Source of the DNA: Saccharopolyspora gloriosae
Lineage (GTDB): Bacteria; Actinomycetota; Actinomycetes; Mycobacteriales; Pseudonocardiaceae
Assembly (NCBI RefSeq): GCF_022828475.1
Contig: NZ_CP059557.1
Span: forward strand, 2,170,001 to 2,234,000
Reading direction: 5' to 3'
Length of the DNA stretch: 64,000 nucleotides
A model generated the notes under the pieces. It was not told the origin of the DNA and did not search any database. It saw only the letters and a program-made list of their open reading frames with translations. A program made the translations under genes and the position numbers. Shown piece by piece: positions 41,540-50,275 of the stretch; within the stretch, counting starts at the first letter, position 1, and each line of letters opens with the position of its first letter.

Positions 41540-43864
41540 GTGGGTGCGGCGAACATCATGCGGGGAGTGAGAGGACGGCTGCCCCCCGAGACGACCAGCT
41601 TCATCGGCAGGCGCCGTGAACTCGCCGACGCCCGCAGGCAGATGTACTCCGGCCGGCTGCTCACGCTGACCGGGCCGGCCGGGGTGGGCAAGAGCCGGCT
41701 GGCACTGCGCCTGGCGCGCAAGGTCCGCCGCGCGTTCCCCGGCGGAATCGTCCTTGTCAGCCTGGCCGACGTGCAGGACCCGGCGCTGCTGCCGCAGACG
41801 GTGAGCGCGGCCATCCACGGCCGTCCAGGGCCGGGCAGCCCGGTCGAGGACCCCGTCGGCCGCGTCCGCGAGGAGCGGCTGTTGCTCGTCCTCGATGACT
41901 GCGACCACGTGCTCAAGGCCGTGGCCGAGCTGGCGCGCAGGTGGCTGACCGAACACGTCGAAGTGCACATCCTCGCGACCAGCAGGCAGGTGCTGGGCGT
42001 CGCGGGCGAGCGGGTGCTGCCGGTCGCGCCGCTGTCGCTGCCTTCGCAGGCGGTTCCCGCCGACCGCGCCCACACCTACGTGTTCGCCGACGCGGTCAGC
42101 CTGTTCACCGATCGGGCGGCTTCGGTCGTGCCCGGTTTCGCCCTCGACGAGACCAACCGGGAGACGATCTGGCGGATCTGCCGCCGGGTCGACGGCATGC
42201 CGCTGGCCATCGAGCTCGCCGCCGCGCAACTGCGGGACTCCTCGCTCGACGACGTCCTCAATCGGCTCGACGAGCGGTTCGCGCTGATCACCAGCGGTGG
42301 CCGGTCGTCCCGCGCTGAGGCGATGGAGGAATCGATCGGCTGGAGCTTCGGGCTGTGCACCGCGCAGGAACGGCTGTTGTGGACGCGGCTGTCCTGCTTC
42401 GTCGGTGAATGGGACCTGGCCGCGGCCCAAGCGGTGTGCGCCGACGACTCGCTCACACCGGAGGAGATCGCCGAGTCCCTGGACGTGCTGGTGTCCAAGT
42501 CCGTGGCGGTGCGGGAGTACGACGAGAACGGCGGCACCGACTACTTCCGCATGTTCGACAGCATTCGCGAGTACGGCCTGACCCGGCTCCGCGCCGCCCA
42601 CCAGGAGACGGCGACGCGTGAGCGGCACGCCGCCTACTTCCACGAGCTCGCCGACCGCTACAGCCGCGAGGTGTTCGGGCCGAAGCAGCTGGAGTGGGTG
42701 CACCACATGATCCACCTGCATCCGAACCTCCGGCAGGTGCTGGAACGGGACCTGGAGGGGAGCGACCGGGCGGTGACGGCGCTGGCGACGGGGGCGAAGC
42801 TGTGGTCGCTCTGGTTCTCCGGCAACGCGTTGCGGGAGGGCTACGAGTGGTTGACGCGGTCGCTGGCGCAGGTTCCGCAGCAGATCCCGGAGCGCGCCGA
42901 CGGCCTGAGCGTGGCCGCGTTCCTGGCCCTGCACGTGGAAGGGGCCGAGTCCCCGCACCCCATGCTGCGCGAGGCGCGCGCGATCGCCGACCACTACGGC
43001 CGAATCGGGTTGAGCGCACGCGTGGACGGCACCTACGGCATGGTCGCGATGCTCGCCGGTCGGCTGGACGAGGCCTCCGAAGCGCTGGAACGCGCCGCGA
43101 CCGGGCACAAGGCGACCGGCGACCCGTACGGCTATGTGAACGCGACGATCCTGCTCGCGTGCTTGGGCTTCTACCGAGGAGATGGCAGCGGCACCGAGGC
43201 GGCGGCGGATTCCCTGCGGTTGTGCGAGACCTACGGGGCGACGTGGACCAAGTCCTACGCGCTGTGGGCCGTGGCGCTGCACCGCTGGCGCGGGGGGGAC
43301 CACCGCGAGGCCACTTTGTTGATCCAGCAGGCGATCCGGTTGCAGCAGCTCGCGCGGGACATGGCCGGGCTCGGGGTGTACCTGGAGGTGTTGTCGTGGT
43401 GCGCGACGACGATCGGCCAGCCGCAGCGCGCCGCGCGCCTGATGGGGGCCTCGAGCGCGCTGCGCAAGGCCAACGGCGGCGAGATGGGCGAATCGGTGTA
43501 CTTCGACGACTACGACTCGGTGGCGATGGGGTGGGCTCGGCGGGAGATCGGGGACGAGCGGTTCCAGGCCGCTTACGACGAGGGCGCCGGTTGGGAGCTG
43601 CCGGAGATGGTCGGCTACGCACTGGAGAAGGGGACCTCGCGCCCGGAGTCCGGTCCGGAAGTCGCCGCCAGGGGCGGCGGGTTCACCCCGCGCGAGATGG
43701 AGACGGCCGTGCTCCTGTCCGCGGGTGTGAGCGGCCCGGAGATCGCCGACCGGCTCGGCATCGCGCCGCACACGGCGGAGGTCGAGGCCGACCAGGTGCT
43801 GGAGCGCCTCGGTTTCCGCGACCGGGAGGGCATCGTCGGCTGGGTGCAGCGGCGTACTTCGTAG
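41540..43864 (+). CDS. LuxR-family regulator with NB-ARC/AAA ATPase and TPR-like repeats
   Basis: 774 residues from the GTG at 41540 (GGAGG upstream). N-terminal LPPETTSFIGRRRELADARR, Walker A GPAGVGKS (45-52), Walker B RLLLVLDDCDHVL, sensor ILATSRQVLGVAGE and DGMPLAIELAAAQLRD typical of STAND ATPases. A helical repeat middle follows, then a C-terminal GerE-like HTH: FTPREMETAVLLSAGVSGPEIADRLGIAPHTAEVEADQVLERLGFRDREGIV. The recognition helix reads HTAEVEADQVL instead of the usual HTVENHRRNIL, so DNA contacts may differ. Such regulators often act on secondary metabolism or stress; no target was identified. Confidence 0.88.
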   Translation: MGAANIMRGVRGRLPPETTSFIGRRRELADARRQMYSGRLLTLTGPAGVGKSRLALRLARKVRRAFPGGIVLVSLADVQDPALLPQTVSAAIHGRPGPGSPVEDPVGRVREERLLLVLDDCDHVLKAVAELARRWLTEHVEVHILATSRQVLGVAGERVLPVAPLSLPSQAVPADRAHTYVFADAVSLFTDRAASVVPGFALDETNRETIWRICRRVDGMPLAIELAAAQLRDSSLDDVLNRLDERFALITSGGRSSRAEAMEESIGWSFGLCTAQERLLWTRLSCFVGEWDLAAAQAVCADDSLTPEEIAESLDVLVSKSVAVREYDENGGTDYFRMFDSIREYGLTRLRAAHQETATRERHAAYFHELADRYSREVFGPKQLEWVHHMIHLHPNLRQVLERDLEGSDRAVTALATGAKLWSLWFSGNALREGYEWLTRSLAQVPQQIPERADGLSVAAFLALHVEGAESPHPMLREARAIADHYGRIGLSARVDGTYGMVAMLAGRLDEASEALERAATGHKATGDPYGYVNATILLACLGFYRGDGSGTEAAADSLRLCETYGATWTKSYALWAVALHRWRGGDHREATLLIQQAIRLQQLARDMAGLGVYLEVLSWCATTIGQPQRAARLMGASSALRKANGGEMGESVYFDDYDSVAMGWARREIGDERFQAAYDEGAGWELPEMVGYALEKGTSRPESGPEVAARGGGFTPREMETAVLLSAGVSGPEIADRLGIAPHTAEVEADQVLERLGFRDREGIVGWVQRRTS

Positions 43865-44077
43865 CCGGGACCGTGCGTTAGGGTGACCGCGATTCGGCGG
43901 TTTCCGGGTCCGTGCCGTTCACCGGATAGAAGTGAGCCACCTCTCCGGTTCAGCCGGAACATTCACAGCCCGTGACGATTCGGCCGGGCGACGGTGGCCT
44001 GAAATGGCGAAACCAGGTACCTCCGTACGTAGAAACCGCGATGCACGTACACGCTCCGTTCCGGAGTGTGGGGCCAC

Positions 44078-45301
44078 GTGACACCCCCCGATCGACACCA
44101 GAACCCCGAACGAGGCCACGAGCCTCAGTCCCCGACTACCGAGAACCGAACCTCCGAGACCCCGCAGACCGCTTCGGCGAACAGCAACGCTTGGCGGGAC
44201 ACGGCGCTGGGCGCGGACCACGCGGTGCGTTCCGGAGTGGACCGGGTGCGGCCCTACGCCCACCAGGTCTGGCAGCGGATCCTTCCGATCCTGCGCCGGT
44301 TGTGGCTGGCCGTGCTGCCGCTGTTGCAGCGCGTGCGCAACTCCACCGCCGGTCAGTGGGTCGAGCAGCGCGTGGGACCGGCGGCGAGCAGTGCCGCGGC
44401 CAAGGTCCAGGGCGCCACCGAATCGAACGGCGGCGGGCACCGCAGCCCCGCCAACCCCCGGCTGCGCGCGATGCAGGCCGGCGCCGGACTCGCCGTGCTC
44501 GGCGTGCTCGGTGTCGCCGTGCTCAGCGTGAGCGCCGGATCCGACAACGACGTCCGTGCCGCAGCGCAGGTCGACGACATCCCCGCGGCCGGTCAGGAAT
44601 CCGACCAGGGCTCCGGCGGCCTGTTCGGCTCCGATTCCGAGCCGAAGGATTCGGGTCCCGTGCCCGGGCCTCCCGCCAAGGGCATCGACGTCTCCAACCA
44701 CAACGGCTCGGTCGACTGGAAGCAGGTCGCGGCCTCCGGCCAGAACTTCGCGTTCGTGCTGGCCTCCGACGGCACCGACTTCACCAGCCCGAAGTACTCG
44801 GAGCAGTACCACGGTGCGAAGGACGCCGGCCTGATGGCGGCGCCGTACCACTTCGCCCGTCCCGACGAGTCCGCTGAGGCGCAGGCCGACAAGCTGCTGT
44901 CCGTCGCCGACTACAAGAAGGACGGCAAGAGCCTGCCCCCGGTGCTGGACCTCGAGGTCGACCCGTCCGGCGGTGGCTGCTACGGCCTGTCCGTGCCGGA
45001 GATGCACAAGTGGACCGACACCTTCAACAAGAAGGTGAAGGACTCGACCGGGGCCGACCCGATCATCTACGCGAACCCGTCGTTCTGGAACGAGTGCATG
45101 GGCGGCAGTGACGCCTACGCGGACCACCCGCTGTGGCTGGCGGCCTACGAGGTCGACGAGCCGACCGTGCCGAAGGGCTTCAAGGACTGGAACTTCTGGC
45201 AGTACACCGAAGAGGGCTCCGTGCCCGGCGTCAGCGGTGAGGTCGACCAGAACCACTTCCAGGGCAGCGTCGGCGACCTGGCGAAGCTGGGTCAGGACTG
45301 A
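44078..45301 (+). CDS. Membrane-anchored GH25 lysozyme (N-acetylmuramidase)
   Basis: 407 residues from the GTG at 44078; a GTG at 44066 adds four residues. A polar N-terminal cytosolic region of about 130 residues, one transmembrane span (about 133-153, AMQAGAGLAVLGVLGVAVLSVSA), a short linker, then the GH25 barrel: KGIDVSNHNGSVDWKQV (Asp204), FAFVLASDGTDFTSPKYSEQYHGAKDAGLMAAPYHFARP, LPPVLDLEVD (Asp291, Glu293 catalytic), PIIYANPSFWNECMG, NFWQYTEEGSVPGVSGEVDQNHFQG. Cleaves peptidoglycan from the outer face of the membrane. The long cytosolic N-terminus is unusual for the family and may bind a partner. Confidence 0.88.
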   Translation: MTPPDRHQNPERGHEPQSPTTENRTSETPQTASANSNAWRDTALGADHAVRSGVDRVRPYAHQVWQRILPILRRLWLAVLPLLQRVRNSTAGQWVEQRVGPAASSAAAKVQGATESNGGGHRSPANPRLRAMQAGAGLAVLGVLGVAVLSVSAGSDNDVRAAAQVDDIPAAGQESDQGSGGLFGSDSEPKDSGPVPGPPAKGIDVSNHNGSVDWKQVAASGQNFAFVLASDGTDFTSPKYSEQYHGAKDAGLMAAPYHFARPDESAEAQADKLLSVADYKKDGKSLPPVLDLEVDPSGGGCYGLSVPEMHKWTDTFNKKVKDSTGADPIIYANPSFWNECMGGSDAYADHPLWLAAYEVDEPTVPKGFKDWNFWQYTEEGSVPGVSGEVDQNHFQGSVGDLAKLGQD

Positions 45302-45457
45302 TCCGCTCGGGGCGGGTCGCTTCCCCGAGCGTCCCGTCCCGGCCGGGACGCAGTCGCCCCGAGGCTGTGAACCGGCCAGGATCCACATGAGCAGTCGCAC
45401 GGGCACGCCCGACGTCCCGTGTCCCCCGGACCCCGCCTGCACGAGCAGGCGGGGTCC
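45302..45457. terminator. Tandem hairpins after the lysozyme gene
   Basis: CTCGGGG/CCCCGAG (45306-45329), the perfect 16-bp palindrome CGTCCCGGCCGGGACG (45335-45350), and the strongest hairpin GGACCCCGCCTGC-ACGA-GCAGGCGGGGTCC (45428-45457, 13-bp stem, 4-nt loop). No gene was seen in the 322-bp gap to the lipid kinase; the remainder is GC-rich leader. Confidence 0.65.
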
Positions 45458-45623
45458 GCGCACGTCCGGGGCCGCCGCGGAGAATGGTCGCGCGAGCCGG
45501 TCCGCCCGGCGGGCTCATCCGGCCCGCCGTGAGCGTGCTCACCAGCGCGAACGATCAGTGCGCGGGTTCCTGCGGGTAACCTTCGTCGTGATTGAAGGAG
45601 GCGTCATCCGCTACGACGGCTAC

Positions 45624-46529
45624 GTGACGAAAGCAGCCCTGATCGTCAACGCGAATTCCCGGTCAGGTGCCCGAGCCTGTTCGGACGCGGAGGACCTGCT
45701 GCGGACACTGGACGTGCCGCTGCACGCCGTGCATCCGCTGCGCGATCCCTCCCGGTTGCTGGAGGTCGTGGAGGGCGCCGTGGACGCCGGGCACGACTTG
45801 ATCGTGCTCGGCGGTGGCGACGGGACGGTCAGTTCGGTCGTCGACGTGCTGGCGCACCGCGAGGTGCCGATGGGCTTGCTGCCCCTGGGCACCGCGAATG
45901 ACTTCGCCCGCACCATGGACATTCCGGCGGACCTGGACGGTGCCTGCCGGACCATTGCCCGAGGGCATGTCGTGGACGTGGATTTAGGTTTGTGCGGGCG
46001 GAATTACTACGTGAACCGCGCTTCGGCGGGCCTGGGCGCCGCGGTCGCCGAGCACATGTCGCCGACGTTGAAGCGGCGCATCGGCCCGCTCGCGTATCCG
46101 GTGGCGACGGCGCGGGCGTTGCGCAAGCACCGTCCGTTCACCGCGACTTTGGAATTCCCGGAAGGTGATCACGAGCCGTTGAAGTTCACCGACCTGTTGC
46201 AGATCTCGGTGGCCAACGGCCGCTATTTCGGCGGCGGCCAGCTCGCCGCGCGGGACGCCGGCATCGATGACGCGATGCTCGACGTGTCGGTGCTGCGCAA
46301 CGGGAGCCCGTTGCGGCTGCTGTCGATGGCCCGCGAGTTGCGCACCGGCAGCACTTCGGACAGTTCGCTGGTCACGCATCTGCGCACCGCGAAGGTCGAC
46401 GTGCGCACCGATGTGGAGTTGCCGATCAACATCGACGGCGAGCTGGTGGCGAACACGCCGCAGCAGTTCTCGGTGGCCCGCAACGCCCTGCACGTCATCG
46501 CCCCGCCAACGTGGACCGACGGCGGCTGA
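45624..46529 (+). CDS. YegS/DgkB-type diacylglycerol/lipid kinase
   Basis: 301 residues from the GTG at 45624 (VTKAALIVNANSRSGARACSDAEDLL); a GTG at 45588 is an alternative. Kinase motifs: LIVLGGGDGTVSSVVDVLAH (ATP loop) and MGLLPLGTANDFARTMDIP. The C-terminal beta domain contains VDVDLGLCGRNYYVNRASAGLGAAVAEHM and FTDLLQISVANGRYFGGGQLAARDAGIDDAMLDVSVL. Phosphorylates a lipid such as diacylglycerol at the membrane. Single gene. Confidence 0.9.
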   Translation: MTKAALIVNANSRSGARACSDAEDLLRTLDVPLHAVHPLRDPSRLLEVVEGAVDAGHDLIVLGGGDGTVSSVVDVLAHREVPMGLLPLGTANDFARTMDIPADLDGACRTIARGHVVDVDLGLCGRNYYVNRASAGLGAAVAEHMSPTLKRRIGPLAYPVATARALRKHRPFTATLEFPEGDHEPLKFTDLLQISVANGRYFGGGQLAARDAGIDDAMLDVSVLRNGSPLRLLSMARELRTGSTSDSSLVTHLRTAKVDVRTDVELPINIDGELVANTPQQFSVARNALHVIAPPTWTDGG

Positions 46530-46791
46530 GCCGGAGCTCTCGGCGGACTGCTTTTCGGTGAATCGATCCGTTCCCATTTGCCGATCACGTGCCATTGGTT
46601 CGTGCCTTGTGCCGAATGCGCGTGGACTTCGAATATCGGATCGTCGTTGGAATTCGCCGGTTTTCCCGTTCTCCCTGGTGTCGGGCGGGTTTTTCGTCAT
46701 CGTTAGGCCATCGCGCGGACATGTGATTGGTCTGAACGATTCACTCGTAAGTGGCTTTTCGCGTGCAAGACTTTCGCCTTGACCGTGTTTT
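46530..46791. other. Low-GC gap before the secreted endonuclease
   Basis: Part of a 324-bp gap. It is markedly lower in GC than its surroundings (for example TTCGAATATCGGATCGTCG near 46628 and GCGGGTTTTTCGTC near 46686). The run of T after GGGCGGG at about 46683-46695 is a possible terminator for the lipid kinase, and the right half should hold the endonuclease promoter. No reading frame with family features. Confidence 0.4.
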
Positions 46792-46806
46792 GTGACGCGA
46801 CGTCAC
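46792..46806. promoter_or_regulatory. Inverted repeat GTGACG-CGA-CGTCAC upstream of the endonuclease
   Basis: Perfect 6-bp dyad with a 3-nt centre, 48 bp before the start of the secreted endonuclease gene, in a low-GC promoter region. Operator candidate; the binding protein is not known. Confidence 0.5.
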
Positions 46807-46853
46807 TGTGAATCGCCAATGCGTAGGTGGCGTCAGCCTTTCGGGAGAGGATC

Positions 46854-47669
46854 ATGCCCGTGCTGAAGACCCGTTGGAAACGCCTGGCAGTGGTGGGCGC
46901 GTTGCCGCTGGCGCTCGCGGTGCCGATGCCCGCCGTCGCCGCTCCCGCAGAGACGGGCGTGGCCGACCGCGTGGCGGCCTACGACGACACGTACTACGAG
47001 CCGGCGCTCGGCAAGACCGGTGAGGAGCTGAAGGTCGCCCTCAACGACATCATCAGCACCAACGACCAGCTCACCTACGACGATGTCTGGGAGGCGCTGA
47101 AGGTCACCGACCAGGACCCGGCGAACCCCGACAACGTCGTCCTGCTCTACAGCGGCCGTTCGCAGGGCAAGGACACCAACGGCGGCGGAGCCGACCAGTG
47201 GAACCGGGAGCACACCTGGGCCAAGTCGCACGGCGACTTCGGCACCGCCGTGGGACCGGGCACCGACGTGCACCACTTGCGCCCGACCGACGTGACGGTG
47301 AACTCGGAGCGCGGCAACAAGGACTTCGACATGGGCGGCAGCCCGGTCGACGAGGCCGACGGCAACTTCACCGACGACGACTCGTTCGAGCCCCGCGACG
47401 AGGTCAAGGGCGATGTCGCCCGCATGATCATGTACATGGCGGTGCGCTACGAAGGCGAGGACGGCGCACCCGACCTGGAACTCAACGACAACGTCGACAA
47501 CGGCAGCGCCCCGCTGATGGGCCGCCAGTCGGTGCTGCTGGAGTGGAACGCCCAGGACCCGCCGGACGAGTTCGAGCAGAACCGCAACCAGGTCATCTAC
47601 GACCAGTTCCAGCACAACCGCAACCCCTTCGTCGACCACCCCGAGTGGGCCGCCGAGATCTGGAACTGA
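46854..47669 (+). CDS. Secreted endonuclease I family protein (EndA/NucM-like)
   Basis: 271 residues from the ATG at 46854, with GGGAGAGG upstream. Signal peptide MPVLKTRWKRLAVVGALPLALAVPMPAVAA. The endonuclease I fold is clear: LTYDDVWEALKVTDQDP, VVLLYSGRSQG, NREHTWAKSHGDFGTAVGPGTDVHHLRPTDVTVNSERGNKDFDMGG (catalytic His in REHTW, Asn and metal site after), VKGDVARMIMYMAVRYEG, LLEWNAQDPPDEFEQNRNQVIYDQFQHNRNPFVDHPEWAAEIW. Non-specific DNA/RNA degradation outside the cell, for nutrient use or defence against naked DNA. Confidence 0.92.
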   Translation: MPVLKTRWKRLAVVGALPLALAVPMPAVAAPAETGVADRVAAYDDTYYEPALGKTGEELKVALNDIISTNDQLTYDDVWEALKVTDQDPANPDNVVLLYSGRSQGKDTNGGGADQWNREHTWAKSHGDFGTAVGPGTDVHHLRPTDVTVNSERGNKDFDMGGSPVDEADGNFTDDDSFEPRDEVKGDVARMIMYMAVRYEGEDGAPDLELNDNVDNGSAPLMGRQSVLLEWNAQDPPDEFEQNRNQVIYDQFQHNRNPFVDHPEWAAEIWN

Positions 47670-47825
47670 GCTCGCAGCACACCGGGGGCGGCCCACTTCG
47701 GGTCGTCTCCGGTTCGTGCTTCCCGGTGCGAATTTCACGGGAACGAACCGACGCTTGAGACCGTCCCAGTACTATCGCGACACTGATCAGCGGTGACGCA
47801 ATGGTTCGATCCTGGGGGGACGAGC

Positions 47826-49514
47826 GTGGCACTGAACGTCGCACCGGAAGCCTTGACGGCGCACAGCCAGGGCTCCGATGGGGTTTCGCAGCACCTGGAC
47901 CAGCTCTCCTCGGTGCTGGAGCAGGCGCGGGTGAGCGACGACTGCTTCGGGCCGATCGGCGAGCTGCTGGCCTTCGCCTACTTCGACTCCTTGGAGGAGT
48001 GCCGCGATCTGGCCAAGCAGGCCGGTGGCTTCATGAGCCACATCTCGTCGGCGGTGCAGGACTGCGCCAAGGACTACGCCGAGATGGACCAGACGCAGGC
48101 CTCGGACCTCGGCAAGATCGACCTCAGCGGGATGCGGGTCTCCGGCGGCGGCCCCGCCTCGCTCGGCGCCGTCAACGGCGCGGGCGGTGAAGGCAAGAGC
48201 TACCTGGATCAGACCGCCGAATACGGCTCGTCCGCGGCCTCCACCAGCGGCGACCTCGCGCGGGCGGACAACCCGCCGGACATCGCGATCGCCACGGTCA
48301 ACGCCCGGATGGAACAACTCCAGATGGTGACCAGCCCGGGCCAGTCGTTCATGGACAACGGCCTCGGTTTCCTGGTGTCGCTGGTGATCAGCCCGCTGGT
48401 GGAGTTCGTGCTCGAACCCGCCATCGGTGACCCGGAGCAGATGCGCAGCACCGGCAAGGGCTGGGAGCAGGTCGCCGACTGGCTGGAGAAGCTCGGCGAG
48501 CAGGAGAAGCAGCGCGCCGAAGCCACCAAGCCGGTCTGGGAGGGCCAAGCGGGCGACGCGTTCCGCAAGCAGCTCGACGAGTTCTCCGGCGGCGCCGGTG
48601 CTTTCGCCTCCGAAGTGCGCGGCCTCACCCAGATCTTGAACATGGCGGCCGACCTCTTCGACATGTTCGTGGAGATGGCGATCGACATCATCCAGGAACT
48701 CGTGATCGGCCTCATCATCGAGTGGATCGCGGCACTGGCCGCGTCCTGGGTCACCGCCGGAGCCTCCGTCGCCGCCGCTTCCGGCCTGACCGCCTCGCAG
48801 GTCGCCATCACCGGAACCCGTCTGGGCGCGAAGGTCGCCAACCTCCTCCACAAGCTCAAGCCCCTGGTGACGAAGCTGGAGGAGCTGTTGAAACAACTCC
48901 GCAGCGGCCCACTGCGCAAGGTCGTGGACAAGATGAACGGGCTGCGCGAGGGCAACATGGCCCAGAAGTGGGTGGCACGCCAGATCGACGCGAACCCGAT
49001 CGCGAAGATTGCGACCCGTGGTGACACGAGCACGGATCGCGCGGCGGACGCGGTTCGACGTGCGGAGCGGGCCGTGGACGAAGGCAGGGACGGCGCGCAG
49101 GACCAGCTCGTGCGAGCACAGCGAGACCTCCAGCGCGCGCAGGACGCCCCGTCCATGGATACGACGACCGGCAACCGGTTCATGCGCGAGAACCGGACGG
49201 ATTCGGACGGGAACGTGATCGGGCAGACCGATCGCAACGGTGACGTCAGGACCAATTGGCGTGGGGAACTACGACCGGTCACCGACTCGATCACCGGTGA
49301 GCAGGCGCTGGCCGGGAACCTGGCACAGGCAGGGCTCGGCGCGATGGGGCTCAGTGGTGAACACCGCTGGCAAGATGCCGTCATCAACCAGGGCACCGAG
49401 GCCGTGGTGCACGAAGGCGTGGAGCAGGGTGTGAAGTACGGATACGACAAGGCTCAAGATCCGTCGAGTTCGGAAGACCGGCAAGCTGCGACGGAGCGCG
49501 GTTTCAACGTGTGA
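47826..49514 (+). CDS. WXG100-like domain protein, possible type VII-linked effector
   Basis: 562 residues from the GTG at 47826 (GGGGGGA 6 nt upstream). N-terminal helical ESX-like region (ALNVAPEALTAHSQGSDGVSQHLDQLSSVLEQARVSDDCFGPIGELLAFAYFDSLEECRDLAKQAGGFMSHI). A second helical hairpin has the W-E-G motif at 238-240 (KPVWEGQAGDAFRKQLDEFSGGAGAFASEVRGL). A hydrophobic stretch at about 280-322 is followed by a charged C-terminal region with NRTDSDGNVIGQTDRNGDVRTNWRGELRPV and a tip KYGYDKAQDPSSSEDRQAATERGFNV. No catalytic family was recognised. Followed by two A-B modules. Role as a secreted or membrane-inserting effector is inferred from architecture. Confidence 0.75.
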   Translation: MALNVAPEALTAHSQGSDGVSQHLDQLSSVLEQARVSDDCFGPIGELLAFAYFDSLEECRDLAKQAGGFMSHISSAVQDCAKDYAEMDQTQASDLGKIDLSGMRVSGGGPASLGAVNGAGGEGKSYLDQTAEYGSSAASTSGDLARADNPPDIAIATVNARMEQLQMVTSPGQSFMDNGLGFLVSLVISPLVEFVLEPAIGDPEQMRSTGKGWEQVADWLEKLGEQEKQRAEATKPVWEGQAGDAFRKQLDEFSGGAGAFASEVRGLTQILNMAADLFDMFVEMAIDIIQELVIGLIIEWIAALAASWVTAGASVAAASGLTASQVAITGTRLGAKVANLLHKLKPLVTKLEELLKQLRSGPLRKVVDKMNGLREGNMAQKWVARQIDANPIAKIATRGDTSTDRAADAVRRAERAVDEGRDGAQDQLVRAQRDLQRAQDAPSMDTTTGNRFMRENRTDSDGNVIGQTDRNGDVRTNWRGELRPVTDSITGEQALAGNLAQAGLGAMGLSGEHRWQDAVINQGTEAVVHEGVEQGVKYGYDKAQDPSSSEDRQAATERGFNV

Positions 49515-49528
49515 CGGAAGGATTTCGG

Positions 49529-50275
49529 ATGTCGGTGGCCGAGCGCCTGGGGGCTTCCCTAGTGGCGCGTTCCGAGTGGTGCGCGCCCGATGAACCGGTG
49601 TGGTGGGCGTCGTGGGTTGAAGGCGTGGCGTTCCAGGTCGACGGTTTGGACGCGGAGGGCAAACCGAGTCCAGGAGCCGGTAAGCGGCTCGCCGGTGTCG
49701 TTGGCAAAGCAGGCATGGGCGTGGCGGTCGGTGCGCTGACGGCGGCGTTCGGAGGTGGTGAGAATTACGAGTCGACAAGTGCGGCCCCCGAGCGAGGACT
49801 GCAGGTGTTCGCCTCCGGAGTGAACAGCGACGCGGTTCGGCTGATCCAGCGGGCCGCGCCCGCTTCAGCTGGCTCGATGCTGTGGGTGCTGACTCCACGT
49901 CGTCTCGGCGTATTACTGCCGCTGGTTGAGGAGACAGCCGAACGAGTGCAGCCGGAGCCCGGGGGGTGGCGGCAGTTAGCCCGTGGATTGGGCGAGGCCG
50001 GTCGGTCGCTCGTCAGTTCCAGAGCCGAATTCGGGGCGAACGAACCCGGAGCTCCGATGAAGTCGCCGTCCGTTGCTACCTGGTTTGAGCTCGGTCCGGG
50101 CGACATCGCGGACTGCCGGTTGATCGGCAGGGAGAACTGCCCGAGCCATTGCGGGATCGTCCTTCGCGATGGATCGGGTTTTGCCGTGCGGTCCCCGTTC
50201 CCGTGGGATGTCGAAGCCATGATGAGCGCGGTTCAGGCGTTCAACCGAGGCCAGCATTGGAGTGGTCGTGCCTGA
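49529..50275 (+). CDS. Module protein A1, unrecognised, downstream of the WXG100-like gene
   Basis: 248 residues; ATG at 49529 after GGAAGGAT. No family assigned. Order of features: WCAPDEPVWWASWVEGVAFQVDG, a Gly/Ala-rich segment GKAGMGVAVGALTAAFGGGEN (about 58-78), LWVLTPRRLGVLLP, GGWRQLARGLGEAGRSLV, and a C-terminal strand pair resembling a bacterial PH-like domain (WFELGPGDIADCRLIGRENCPSHCGIVLRDGSGFAV). Paralogue of A2 at 51226. It starts 14 bp after the WXG100-like stop and overlaps B1 by 8 bp, so the three are one transcription unit. A partner or immunity role is a hypothesis. Confidence 0.75.
   Translation: MSVAERLGASLVARSEWCAPDEPVWWASWVEGVAFQVDGLDAEGKPSPGAGKRLAGVVGKAGMGVAVGALTAAFGGGENYESTSAAPERGLQVFASGVNSDAVRLIQRAAPASAGSMLWVLTPRRLGVLLPLVEETAERVQPEPGGWRQLARGLGEAGRSLVSSRAEFGANEPGAPMKSPSVATWFELGPGDIADCRLIGRENCPSHCGIVLRDGSGFAVRSPFPWDVEAMMSAVQAFNRGQHWSGRA

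Noticed and set aside
43865-44077. A c-di-AMP (ydaO-type) riboswitch before the lysozyme gene
   Set aside because: Actinobacterial wall hydrolases often have one, but the conserved GC-rich core motifs of that riboswitch were not found here.
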